Part shown: positions 9,322 through 18,542 of the stretch, in pieces
Layout of the letters: each line of letters begins with the position of its first letter
Position numbering within the stretch: the first letter of the stretch is position 1
Assembly: GCA_029246545.1 (NCBI GenBank)
Contig: JAQWMX010000005.1
Location: forward strand, 310,001-374,000
Direction of reading: 5' to 3'
Origin: Gammaproteobacteria bacterium
Lineage (GTDB): Bacteria > Pseudomonadota > Gammaproteobacteria > Pseudomonadales > Pseudohongiellaceae
Length of the DNA: 64,000 bases
Program-made: the position numbers and the translations under genes
The notes under the pieces: model-generated
What the model was told of the DNA's origin: nothing
The model's input: only the letters and a program-made list of their open reading frames with translations
Databases searched by the model: none

Positions 9322-9346
9322 AAACCCGGCTATGCCGGGTTTTTTA
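9322..9346. terminator. Rho-independent terminator
   Basis: GC-rich perfect stem aaacccggc (9322-9330) / gccgggttt (9334-9342) with a 3-nt loop and a T-run (9340-9345). It lies between the PuuD-like gene (plus) and the ftsX stop (minus), and the A-run on its left suits termination in both directions. Confidence 0.92.
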
Positions 9347-9362
9347 TCTTCTTAAAAGAAAT

Positions 9363-10358
9363 CTACTTGGGCTCAATTGTTCTAAGGTGCCTAAGAACAG
9401 AAAGCCATGCGCCAAACCAGCCTAGAAAACCACATAACAATAGAACATTAAAAATATCACTGAGGCCTAATTTGATAAGGACAAAATCACCGTCATATAG
9501 TCCCGCTAATTGTGACACCGGCCCCTGCATAACTAGTTGCGCGCTCATCACTAAAACAGTTGCCAGCAAGCCTCCTCCAACACCATACCAAAGCCCCGTA
9601 TATAAAAACGGGCGGGCTACATAAGAATTGGTGCCGCCAACAAGTTTCACTACAACAATTTCATCACGCCGATTTTCTATAGCCAGCCTTACTGTGTTAC
9701 CAACCACTAAGGCAACACCAAAAGCCAATAAAACACCCAACATTAAAGTAAGGCGCTGTGCCAAATTCAAAATTTCATCAAGCCTTTGCAGCCAATCAAA
9801 GTCATATTGAACACTGTCGACCTTATTTAAGCTGCCTAACTCTTCTACCAAAGCTCTCACTTGATTTAAGAATCCAGAGTTAGGCGTTACAACAATAACT
9901 GCAGGTAAGGGATTTTCATTTAAACCACTAAGCACATCACCAAATCCTGATAAGGCCTGAAATTCTTCTAAAGCCTGACTTTGGCTAATAAGATTTGTTG
10001 ATGAAATTGTTGGATGACTATTTAAAGAATTTTGAACTGCCAGCAACTCGGTTTCGCTGGTATCCAATTCCATATAAATAGAAATTTGTGTGGCTTCATC
10101 AATATTGCTGCCAAATTGCTGTAAATTTTGCAACACTAAAAAAAGAAAAAGTGGTAAAGCAACAGCGATGGCGATCATCGCCCAAGTTAAGATGCTGGCA
10201 CCTGCAGTTGAAAATAAGCGATCAAGACTATCAACTGCAACATGTTGATGATTCCTCAACAACCCTGATAAAACACCAGACTTTACATGTTTCGAGCGCT
10301 TTGGTTTATCCACTATATGCGGCTTTTTTCTTTTTGTTGCTTTCGGAGAGGCTGCCAT
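9363..10358 (-). CDS. ftsX: Cell division protein FtsX
   Basis: Membrane subunit of the FtsEX complex, which controls peptidoglycan hydrolases at the division septum. 331 residues. There is one membrane segment near residues 55-80, a periplasmic domain with the expected fold pattern (ATQISIYMELDTSE, LISQSQALEEF), and three C-terminal membrane segments in the FtsX domain (LGVLLAFGVALVVGNTVRLA, RRDEIVVVKLVGGT). It starts one base after the ftsE stop, so the two are translationally coupled. It is third in the ftsY-ftsE-ftsX unit. The rpoH gene that often follows is not here. Confidence 0.96.
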   Translation of the reverse strand: MAASPKATKRKKPHIVDKPKRSKHVKSGVLSGLLRNHQHVAVDSLDRLFSTAGASILTWAMIAIAVALPLFLFLVLQNLQQFGSNIDEATQISIYMELDTSETELLAVQNSLNSHPTISSTNLISQSQALEEFQALSGFGDVLSGLNENPLPAVIVVTPNSGFLNQVRALVEELGSLNKVDSVQYDFDWLQRLDEILNLAQRLTLMLGVLLAFGVALVVGNTVRLAIENRRDEIVVVKLVGGTNSYVARPFLYTGLWYGVGGGLLATVLVMSAQLVMQGPVSQLAGLYDGDFVLIKLGLSDIFNVLLLCGFLGWFGAWLSVLRHLRTIEPK

Positions 10359-10359
10359 T

Positions 10360-11043
10360 TTAAATATCGGTAATTGCCGGCTTACTAGTGCCTTGCATCA
10401 TCCTGCCATGATCAAGCGTTAATGTTCGATGCTGAAGCTTCGCAATCAGGCTTAAATCATGACTGGCAATTAATATGCTCACACCAACTCGGTTAAACTC
10501 TTCAAACAGTTCCATTATTTCGCCAGATAAAAACGGGTCAAGATTACCTGTGGGTTCATCTGCCAACAACAATGCCGGTTTATTAACCACAGCTCTGGCA
10601 ATACCAACACGTTGTTGCTCGCCTCCGGAAAGTGCTATTGGGTTTTGATTCTCTTTTTTAAGCAAGCCTACTTTGTCTAATGCCGCACTAACTCGGCGAG
10701 CGGCCTCTCTGGAATCAAATCCTGCAATCTGCAAAGGTAAGGCAACATTTTCAAAAACTGAACGATCAAACAACAATTGATGGTCTTGAAAAACCAAACC
10801 AATATTTCGACGGAAATACGGCAGCTGGCGTTTTGATAAACGATTTAAATTTTGATTGTTAACAAAAACTTGGCCTGAGCTGGCCTTTTCCATTTGCATG
10901 ATGAGCTTTAGTAAGGTGCTTTTACCAGCGCCAGAATGGCCAGTAAGAAAAGCAATCTCACCTTTTTCTATATGAAAATTGATATTGTTTAGTGCTTCGT
11001 GCCCACCTGGATAACGTTTACTGACAGCATCAAATTTAATCAT
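10360..11043 (-). CDS. ftsE: Cell division ATP-binding protein FtsE
   Basis: ABC ATPase of FtsEX, 227 residues. Walker A is GHSGAGKST (residues 35-43), the ABC signature is LSGGEQQRVGIARA, Walker B is ALLLADEPTGNLD, and the switch histidine is in ASHD. The Q-loop segment VFQDHQLLFDRSVFENVALP is typical of FtsE. Its start overlaps the end of ftsY by 8 bp, indicating translational coupling. Confidence 0.97.
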   Translation of the reverse strand: MIKFDAVSKRYPGGHEALNNINFHIEKGEIAFLTGHSGAGKSTLLKLIMQMEKASSGQVFVNNQNLNRLSKRQLPYFRRNIGLVFQDHQLLFDRSVFENVALPLQIAGFDSREAARRVSAALDKVGLLKKENQNPIALSGGEQQRVGIARAVVNKPALLLADEPTGNLDPFLSGEIMELFEEFNRVGVSILIASHDLSLIAKLQHRTLTLDHGRMMQGTSKPAITDI

Positions 11044-12073
11044 TTTTGCTGGTGCTTTCTCTGACGCCTTCGCTAAAAAGTGCCTCTACAAAATCATGCG
11101 CATTGAAAGGCCTTAGGTCATCAAGCTTTTCACCAATACCAATATATCGAAGCGGTAAACCCAGCTGTTTCGCAATCGCAAACACCATGCCACCTTTGGC
11201 TGTACCATCTAGCTTACTTAAACTTAAACCACTAACCTGAACTGCTGCTGAAAAATGTTCTGCCTGACTTAAAGCATTCTGACCAGTAGTGGCATCCAGC
11301 ACCAACATGATTTCTTGTGGTATATCTTCGTCCAGTTTTTTCAAAACTCGGACAACTTTTTCTAACTCCTGCATTAAATTATCTTTGTTGTGCAAACGCC
11401 CGGCTGTATCAGCTATCAAGATATCCACTTTTTTAGCCTGTGCTGACTGATAGGCATCAAAGATCACCGAGGCACTATCTGCGCCTGTATGTTGAGCAAC
11501 CACAGGCACATCATTGCGTTCACCCCATACTTCAAGCTGCTCAACGGCGGCAGCTCGGAAGGTATCCCCTGCTGCCAGCATTACTGAACGGCCTTCACTC
11601 TGAAAGCTCTTTGCCAGCTTGCCGATAGTTGTGGTCTTACCGACTCCATTCACACCGACCATTAAAATCACAAAAGGTTTGTCCAAACCTTTAGTGATTT
11701 CCAATGGCTTTTCGCAAACGGCTATCTGTTCCAGTAATACTTCCTTTAGTGTGTGATAAAGCACATCTGCATCAGCAAGGTCTTTACGTTTTAGTCGCTG
11801 AGACAGTTCATCAATAATTGTTGAGGTCGCTGCCATACCCACATCTGAAGTCAATAAGCGCGTTTCGATCTCTTCTAGCAGTTCATCATTAATTTCTTTT
11901 TTGCCTAGTAATAATGAACCTAGACCATCAGTGAATCCGGAGCGAGTACGACCCAGCCCGACTTTTAATCGAGAGAAGAGTGAGCTCTTAGTTGGCTCTT
12001 CTTGAGGTAATTCAGCTGCTTTTTCAGGCTCTTTTTCAGCCTTTGAGCTGGAACGTTTTCCAAAACCGAACAT
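11036..12073 (-). CDS. ftsY: Signal recognition particle receptor FtsY
   Basis: SRP receptor GTPase that docks Ffh-ribosome complexes at the inner membrane. 345 residues: a short charged N-terminal A domain (~60 residues, Lys/Glu-rich), then the NG domain. Motifs are GVNGVGKTTTIGKLA (G1), DTFRAAAVEQLE, DTAGRLHNKDNLM (G3), TKLDGTAKGG (G4) and GIGEKLDDLRPFN. The acidic A domain is short compared with the E. coli protein (~200 residues), which is common outside enterics. It is the first gene of ftsYEX and divergent from rsmD. Confidence 0.97.
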   Translation of the reverse strand: MFGFGKRSSSKAEKEPEKAAELPQEEPTKSSLFSRLKVGLGRTRSGFTDGLGSLLLGKKEINDELLEEIETRLLTSDVGMAATSTIIDELSQRLKRKDLADADVLYHTLKEVLLEQIAVCEKPLEITKGLDKPFVILMVGVNGVGKTTTIGKLAKSFQSEGRSVMLAAGDTFRAAAVEQLEVWGERNDVPVVAQHTGADSASVIFDAYQSAQAKKVDILIADTAGRLHNKDNLMQELEKVVRVLKKLDEDIPQEIMLVLDATTGQNALSQAEHFSAAVQVSGLSLSKLDGTAKGGMVFAIAKQLGLPLRYIGIGEKLDDLRPFNAHDFVEALFSEGVRESTSKND

Positions 12074-12243
12074 ATGATTTTAATACTACTTTTAATACTG
12101 TTACTGAGAGGGCTCATGCTAACAGCAGCTCAGATTCTTCGCTAGGACTTAGCATTATAAAGGGGCTTTATAATGGGATTAATTAATAAAGATAATAAAA
12201 CCAATCTGGTATAACTACTCTGAATCGTTTAATTTTGCTGTTA

Positions 12244-12249
12244 TATAAT
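12244..12249 (+). promoter_or_regulatory. Possible -10 element of rsmD
   Basis: TATAAT hexamer 18 bp before the GTG/ATG region of rsmD, in the ~190-bp divergent interval with ftsY. No good -35 match is visible at the usual distance, so this is a weak call. Confidence 0.25.
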
Positions 12250-12266
12250 TTTTAGTTGGAACCAGT

Positions 12267-12827
12267 GTGAATCAATTACGCATCATTGCCGGAAAATGGC
12301 GAGGTAGAAAAATTTCATTTATGGATCAAGAAGGTTTACGACCGAGCCCTGATCGCGTGCGTGAAGCTTTATTTAACTGGCTACAAAATGAAATAGTCGG
12401 CGCACAATGCCTAGACCTGTTTGCTGGCAGTGGCGCTTTATCTCTTGAGGCCGCTTCAAGGGGAGCTGGCCACGTAACCTGTATAGAACTCAATGCCGAA
12501 TCCGCAGCATGTATTAAAGAAAATATTGCTCTTATACAGGCAAACCAAATCACTCTGCTCCAACAAGACGCACTTAACTATTTAAAAACAGGTAAAGCAG
12601 AAAGCAATTACGATCTAGTTCTCTTAGATCCACCTTTTAATGAGAACTTATTAGAAGAAAGTTGTGAGTTGCTCGAAAGCAACTCTTGGTTGACTGCTTC
12701 AGCTTTAATTTATTTGGAATCAGATCAAGCACTAGAAAAATATGAGCTTCCCTCTAACTGGACGCTTATAAAAGATAAAAAAGCTGGGCAGGTTTATTAC
12801 GGCTTATGCCAACGATCTGAATTATGA
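12267..12827 (+). CDS. rsmD: 16S rRNA (guanine(966)-N(2))-methyltransferase
   Basis: Methylates G966 of 16S rRNA using SAM. 186 residues, normal length. It starts with the family pattern LRIIAGKWRGRKISF, then PSPDRVREALFNWL, the SAM-binding loop LDLFAGSGALSLEAASRGA, and the catalytic motif LVLLDPPF. The start used is GTG at 12267, giving MNQLRIIAG. It is divergent from ftsY, a common neighbourhood. Its last 31 bp overlap the 3' end of the convergent ridA-like gene. Confidence 0.96.
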   Translation: MNQLRIIAGKWRGRKISFMDQEGLRPSPDRVREALFNWLQNEIVGAQCLDLFAGSGALSLEAASRGAGHVTCIELNAESAACIKENIALIQANQITLLQQDALNYLKTGKAESNYDLVLLDPPFNENLLEESCELLESNSWLTASALIYLESDQALEKYELPSNWTLIKDKKAGQVYYGLCQRSEL

Positions 12828-13231
12828 TTTTTTAATTCAAGAGATCTATTCTTATAAAAAACAAATTCCATTTCCACTAATGCATTTACAGGTAATGCAG
12901 AAACTCCAACCGCGGCTCTTGCAGGTGGCACAACATTTTCTGTAAACACTTCTTCCCAGGCTTGGTTAATTAATGGAAATTGATCAAACTTTGTAGAGTA
13001 AATTCTGACACTCACTAAATCATCCAATTCTAGTGCAAACTCTTGCATTAGAATTTTTAAATTTTCCAATATCTTGACTGCCTGCTCACCGCTATCGCCT
13101 TCAACTAATTTCCCACTATCGTTATCCAATGCAATCATACCGCTACAAACATAGTTTGGACCGGCTTTTATTAATTGGCTATAGCGGAAAAGTGGTGCGC
13201 TTAATTTTTTTGATATAAGGGCTTGTCTCAT
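12797..13231 (-). CDS. RidA/YjgF/UK114-family protein
   Basis: Probable enamine/imine deaminase of the RidA superfamily, 144 residues (slightly longer than the usual ~128). Conserved segments are GMIALDNDSGKLVEGDSGEQ, LENLKILMQE, VRIYSTKFDQFPLINQAWEE, and the substrate-binding arginine in PPARAAVGVSALP, followed by VEMEFVFYK. The C-terminal ~15 residues are a tail encoded in the stretch that overlaps rsmD on the other strand. It lies just downstream of the SNF transporter (2 bp gap), so the two are probably co-transcribed, consistent with amino acid metabolism. It is more divergent than canonical RidA, so the subfamily is uncertain. Confidence 0.88.
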   Translation of the reverse strand: MRQALISKKLSAPLFRYSQLIKAGPNYVCSGMIALDNDSGKLVEGDSGEQAVKILENLKILMQEFALELDDLVSVRIYSTKFDQFPLINQAWEEVFTENVVPPARAAVGVSALPVNALVEMEFVFYKNRSLELKNHNSDRWHKP

Positions 13232-13233
13232 AT

Positions 13234-14607
13234 TTAATCTGCCAATAATAAATTAATAAAGACTACTGCTAAAACTAAAGTAATTACGTAACGCAGCATA
13301 AACATCCAGAGCTTAAACCAAAGGCTCTCTTTTAGTACGTTCAATTCCTCATAGGAAATTCTATTTGGCAATACCCAGCCAATAAAAATTGCTACACATA
13401 AACCGCCAAGTGGCAACATTAAGTTATTACTTAGATAATCAAAAAAGTCAAAAAAGTTTCTCTCAACCCCTATAAATCCTAATGGGAAAAAATCAGCTAA
13501 ATGATTCAACGATAGAACCGGCAATATGCCCAAGCACCAAACTGCTAGCGCCCCCACCCATGCCGCTTTTTTTCTACTCCATCCATCTTTGGATTCTAGC
13601 CAGGCTACTGGCGCTTCCAGTAAACTTATTGCCGAAGTAATAGCAGCAAAGGCTAATAAAACAAAAAACAAAGTGCCCACAAATTGGCCCCCCGGCATAT
13701 GCCCAAATGCCAAAGGCACTGTTGCAAAAACTAAACTCGGCCCTGCTGCCGGATTTAAACCAAAAGCAAAAACAATTGGGAAAATTGCCAAGCCAGATAG
13801 CAAGGCAACAAAGGTATCAGCACTCGCTACTATAATTGATGAGTTAACAATAGAATCTCCACGGTTCATATAAGAGCCATAAGCCATCAAAATAGTTGCC
13901 CCTGCTCCAACTGAAAAAAATGCTTGCCCGAATGCTGCAACAATAACTTCAATATTTATTTTGCTGAAATCCGGCTGAAATAAATAACTTATCGATTGAG
14001 CAAAGCTTCCTGTTACCGCCGCATAAATTACCATCGCAATTAAAATTATAAACAAAGAAGGCATTAAATATTTCACTGCTATCTCAACACCGCCTGAGAT
14101 ACCTCGAGATGAAACCCACCCCATTCCACAAACAAATAATGTGTGAGCAAAAATAACCAAAAGTAAGTTCGCATTGTATTCAGCAGACATTGCTAAAGAC
14201 TGTTCTACTTCAAGATCAACAAACTGACCGCTGATATTTTTAACTGCATATATCACCGTCTCTCCGCCTATCACACTGTAAAAAGACAATATGAGTAGCG
14301 CAGTCGCGATTCCAAAGTAACCTAGCCATGACCAATATGGACTAGCGTTAGCTTCTTTTGCTATGGCTCGTAAGCCCACAGGAGGGCAGGCCTGCCCGCG
14401 TCGACCTAGCATTAACTCTCCCATCAATAGAGGCATAGCTAGAAAAAAGACTGCAGCAAGGTAAATTAAAACAAAAGCTCCACCTCCATTTTCACCAGCA
14501 GTAAATGGAAAGCGCCATATGTTCGCCAAGCCGACTGAGGAGCCAACTGTGGCCATAATAAACAGCCATTGTGAGGACCAATTTGCATGTTGTTTTTGTT
14601 CTTGCAT
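13234..14607 (-). CDS. Sodium-dependent transporter, SNF (neurotransmitter:sodium symporter) family
   Basis: Na+-coupled symporter of the LeuT/SNF family, 457 residues with about 11-12 membrane helices. The N-terminal signature GLANIWRFPFTAGENGGGAF carries the Na+/substrate-binding residues of helix 1. Further segments are MPLLMGELMLGRRGQ, SFYSVIGGETVIYAVKN, and FFSVGAGATILMAYGSYMNR of helix 6. Likely substrates are amino acids. It is followed at 2 bp by the RidA-family gene, suggesting a small amino-acid uptake and housekeeping operon. Confidence 0.94.
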   Translation of the reverse strand: MQEQKQHANWSSQWLFIMATVGSSVGLANIWRFPFTAGENGGGAFVLIYLAAVFFLAMPLLMGELMLGRRGQACPPVGLRAIAKEANASPYWSWLGYFGIATALLILSFYSVIGGETVIYAVKNISGQFVDLEVEQSLAMSAEYNANLLLVIFAHTLFVCGMGWVSSRGISGGVEIAVKYLMPSLFIILIAMVIYAAVTGSFAQSISYLFQPDFSKINIEVIVAAFGQAFFSVGAGATILMAYGSYMNRGDSIVNSSIIVASADTFVALLSGLAIFPIVFAFGLNPAAGPSLVFATVPLAFGHMPGGQFVGTLFFVLLAFAAITSAISLLEAPVAWLESKDGWSRKKAAWVGALAVWCLGILPVLSLNHLADFFPLGFIGVERNFFDFFDYLSNNLMLPLGGLCVAIFIGWVLPNRISYEELNVLKESLWFKLWMFMLRYVITLVLAVVFINLLLAD

Positions 14608-14759
14608 TGGTAATACTTCTCCTTAGTTTAAAGATCAAATTTTAAGATATATTACAAAAAGTCGAACTAGACTAGGTTATTCTCTTAAAGATAGAAAGCA
14701 TCATTCAACGCTTTTTTCTATTTCAGTAAAAGCGCAACTCAATGAAAAAATAATTGCTG

Positions 14760-14765
14760 TATAAT
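14760..14765 (+). promoter_or_regulatory. Possible -10 element of coaD
   Basis: TATAAT hexamer preceded by TG, 27 bp before the coaD ATG. The -35 region is weak. Position and sequence fit a sigma-70 promoter for coaD-yfhL. Confidence 0.35.
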
Positions 14766-14792
14766 TAACACTCACTTTTAGTTGAAGTCATT

Positions 14793-15532
<740 letters not shown>

Positions 15533-15567
15533 TACTCATATCAGTTCTAGAGCCACTTCAGGCACTT

Positions 15568-16383
15568 TTACTTCTGACAAACCGGGCAATACACAGTAGA
15601 GCGCTGTCCCAATCGAATTTCTTTAAGTAAGGTTTTGCAATTTATACAAGCTTCTCCACCTCGTCCGTAAACAGATAACGACTGCTTAAAATACCCAGGC
15701 TTACCATCACCACCAACGAAATCACGCAAAGTTGTACCGCCCTGCTCTATTGCTTCGGCCAATATCGCTTTGATTGCAGCAACTAATTTTATATAAGCTG
15801 ATTTACTAACTTTGCCTGCCTGGCGCTTAGGCCTTATACCAGCAGAAAACAGCGCTTCATTTGCATAAATATTTCCCACCCCGACGACGTTATGACTATC
15901 CATGATAAAAGTTTTAATGGCAGAGCTGCGCTTTCTGGAAAGAGCAAAAAGATGTTCTGCATTAAAGTCATCAGTCAGGGGCTCTGGCCCAAGTTTTTCC
16001 AATAGCACATGTTTATAAGGTTCGCTCCCGGCCCAAAGCATACAGCCGAAGCGTCTAGGGTCATGATAGCGTAATATATCGCCATTTTTTAAGACAATGT
16101 CCACATGATCGTGTTTTTTAAGCGCTTCTGCGGTTTTTACTATGCGCAAACTGCCAGACATGCCCAAATGAATTAAGGCGTAGCCAGCGTCTGACTCCAG
16201 CAATATATATTTGCCCCGCCGGCTAACTTTTCTTATTCGTTGACCAGGTAACAAATTTTTTAGCTCGGGCGAAACCGGCCAACGCAATTTGGGCTGCCTA
16301 ATAATTACATCTACGACGGTTTTACCTTCAATATGGGCTTGAATGCCGCGACAGGTAGTTTCAACTTCAGGTAATTCAGGCAT
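15568..16383 (-). CDS. mutM: Formamidopyrimidine-DNA glycosylase
   Basis: Base-excision repair glycosylase/AP lyase that removes 8-oxoguanine. 271 residues, normal length. Catalytic Pro2 and Glu3 are in [14 protein letters not shown]; Lys in RRGKYILLE is the conserved active-site lysine; HDPRRFG and NIYANEALF are helix-two-turn-helix region motifs. The C-terminal zinc finger is C-x2-C (CINC) and C-x2-C (CPVC) with the intercalating segment [10 protein letters not shown]. Convergent with coaD-yfhL and divergent from the hydantoinase gene. Confidence 0.97.
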   Translation of the reverse strand: MPELPEVETTCRGIQAHIEGKTVVDVIIRQPKLRWPVSPELKNLLPGQRIRKVSRRGKYILLESDAGYALIHLGMSGSLRIVKTAEALKKHDHVDIVLKNGDILRYHDPRRFGCMLWAGSEPYKHVLLEKLGPEPLTDDFNAEHLFALSRKRSSAIKTFIMDSHNVVGVGNIYANEALFSAGIRPKRQAGKVSKSAYIKLVAAIKAILAEAIEQGGTTLRDFVGGDGKPGYFKQSLSVYGRGGEACINCKTLLKEIRLGQRSTVYCPVCQK

Positions 16384-16433
16384 TATATTCTTCCGTAATT
16401 TTTATAACCCGTTATTCGTTTAAAGTATTCACG

Positions 16434-16439
16434 TATAAT
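16434..16439 (+). promoter_or_regulatory. Possible -10 element of the hydantoinase A-like gene
   Basis: TATAAT hexamer 29 bp upstream of the ATG at 16469, in the 85-bp mutM/hyuA divergent interval. No strong -35 is visible. Confidence 0.35.
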
Positions 16440-16468
16440 CAGCCTTCCCAACATAGCCAATAACAGCC

Positions 16469-18502
16469 ATGAAACCTCAATTAAAACCGCCATCAGCAGC
16501 ACTTGGAATAGATACAGGCGGAACATTCACCGATTTTGTCCTGATTCAGCAAGGCAAACTGCAAACGCACAAAGTGCTTTCTACTCCAGATGCGCCAGAG
16601 CGAGCCATTCTACAAGGCATTACTGAATTGGGTCTAGCAAAGGCTGTTAGTACTGGTGAAATATCTCTTGTCCACGGAAGCACTGTCGCAACCAATGCCG
16701 CCCTAGAAAGAAAGGGTGTCTTAACTGCCTTCATCACTAATAAGGGCTTTAAGGACATGCTGACTATTGCCCGACAAACCCGGCCTCAGCTCTACAGCTT
16801 AGAAACTCCACCGCTGGCGCCGCCAGTTACTGAAGATCTATGCTTTGAAGTTAATGGGAGACTAGATGCCTTTGGGCAAGAGCTGGAAAAACCTAGTGAA
16901 ACGAGCCTGTTTTCTCTGTTGCAACAACTCGAGGCTGCTTGCCCAGACGCTATTGCTATCAATCTGCTGTTTTCGTTTATAGATAACCAGCATGAAACAC
17001 TAGTAGCAGATTACCTTCGCGATAATCTAAGTTGGCAGCCCTTTATTTGTTGCTCATCTAGTGTCCTCACAGAATATAAAGAGTATGAGCGTGGCATTGC
17101 TTGCTGGCTCAATGCTTCATTAAGCCCTCTGGTGCAAAATTATTTATTGAAACTTAAGACCGAAACAACACCTTCACCACTTTCAATTATGCAGTCTTCT
17201 GGTGGCACAATTAGTGCTGAGCAGGCCGCCAATAAAGCTGTAAATTTACTATTATCTGGTCCCGCTGGCGGTCTAGCTGCTGCAAGCTATCTCTGCAAAA
17301 AGTTGGGTATCCCAGGATTGATGACTTTTGATATGGGTGGAACATCTACAGATGCGGCTTTACTTGCTGATGGTGAAATACAACTCAGTAATGAAGGTTC
17401 AGTTGGCGCATATCCAGTGGGTGTCCCCATGGTAGATATGCATACTATCGGTGCGGGCGGCGGCTCAGTTGCTTATTTAGATGCCGGCTCTTTGTTACAT
17501 GTAGGCCCAGAATCTGCGGGAGCCAGCCCAGGACCAGCTTGTTATGGGCAGGGCGGAATTAATGCAACAGTTACAGATGCGAATTTAATTTTAGGACGCT
17601 TACAGGCTGAGTCATTTATGGGCGGCGGAATTCAACTTAATTATACCGCAGCACAAGAGGCCATTAAAACTATTGCATTAAAGTTAGCGCTTACTATCGA
17701 AGAAGTATCAATAGGAATAATAGATGTTGCCAACTCCCATATGGCTCAAGCACTAAGAGCCATCTCCGTTGAAAAAGGTTATGACCCTAAACAATTCCGC
17801 TTATGCTGCTTTGGAGGTGCCGGTGGTTTGCATATTTGTGCACTAGCGAACGCTTTAGGAATGGGTCAAGCATTGATCCCTCGCCATGCTGGTGTATTTT
17901 CAGCGCTGGGCATGCTTATGGCTCCTGTAAAGCGCAACCTAAGTCAAAGTTATCAATGTTTATTATCAGACTCTAATGAAAAAACAATTGAAGAGCATTA
18001 TTCTGAAATGGAAGCACATGCTCTCCAAGAGCTGAATCAAGAACAAATAAATAGTTCAAATACCCTCATTGAATACAGCGTAGACATTCGCTATTCAGGC
18101 CAGTCTTCTAGTTTAAACCTTAACTGGAAAGGTTTAAAAGCAACAGCTCATGATTTTCACAATTTACATAAAAAGCGTTATGGTCACCAATTACAAACTG
18201 AACCAGAATTAGTTAATTTGCGTGTTTCAGTAAAGGCTCAGAAACAAGATTTTGAGCTCGAGCTCTTAGCTCAAAAAAAGCCTGCAAAAGCAATTAAACA
18301 GCTAAGCCTCTATTGCTTTAAAGAAAAAGTTAATGTTTACGATAGAGAGAGTTTGATGGCGCAACAGATAATTACTGGCCCCGCCTTAATATTAGAGAAA
18401 AATTCGACAACATTAATTGGAACTGAATGGTGCGCCAGAACCGATCAATTTGGTCACTTGTTTCTTGACAAGCAGGGGGCTTGCGCGGAGGATAAAGCCT
18501 AA
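16469..18502 (+). CDS. Hydantoinase/oxoprolinase A-type protein
   Basis: ATP-dependent hydantoinase A / 5-oxoprolinase N-terminal family, 677 residues. Actin-like ATPase motifs are GIDTGGTFTDFVLI near the N-terminus, LVHGSTVATNAALERKG, and DMGGTSTDAALL in the second half; GAGGGSVAYLD and GPACYGQGG are typical HyuA segments. Family members work as HyuA-HyuB pairs or HyuA-HyuB fusions. Here no HyuB subunit follows; the next gene, 40 bp downstream, encodes a Ser-rich lipoprotein. Activity alone is therefore uncertain, unless hyuB lies elsewhere. The reading frame is intact and the start is well defined. Confidence 0.9.
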   Translation: MKPQLKPPSAALGIDTGGTFTDFVLIQQGKLQTHKVLSTPDAPERAILQGITELGLAKAVSTGEISLVHGSTVATNAALERKGVLTAFITNKGFKDMLTIARQTRPQLYSLETPPLAPPVTEDLCFEVNGRLDAFGQELEKPSETSLFSLLQQLEAACPDAIAINLLFSFIDNQHETLVADYLRDNLSWQPFICCSSSVLTEYKEYERGIACWLNASLSPLVQNYLLKLKTETTPSPLSIMQSSGGTISAEQAANKAVNLLLSGPAGGLAAASYLCKKLGIPGLMTFDMGGTSTDAALLADGEIQLSNEGSVGAYPVGVPMVDMHTIGAGGGSVAYLDAGSLLHVGPESAGASPGPACYGQGGINATVTDANLILGRLQAESFMGGGIQLNYTAAQEAIKTIALKLALTIEEVSIGIIDVANSHMAQALRAISVEKGYDPKQFRLCCFGGAGGLHICALANALGMGQALIPRHAGVFSALGMLMAPVKRNLSQSYQCLLSDSNEKTIEEHYSEMEAHALQELNQEQINSSNTLIEYSVDIRYSGQSSSLNLNWKGLKATAHDFHNLHKKRYGHQLQTEPELVNLRVSVKAQKQDFELELLAQKKPAKAIKQLSLYCFKEKVNVYDRESLMAQQIITGPALILEKNSTTLIGTEWCARTDQFGHLFLDKQGACAEDKA

Positions 18503-18542
18503 TATAAATGGCTTTTCCCCATCCTTGAGATTGGGCTTAACA

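Noticed and set aside
18417-18542. Longer N-terminus for the poly-Ser lipoprotein
   Set aside because: The open frame extends upstream into the end of the hydantoinase gene, but only the start at 18543 yields a proper lipoprotein signal at the N-terminus.
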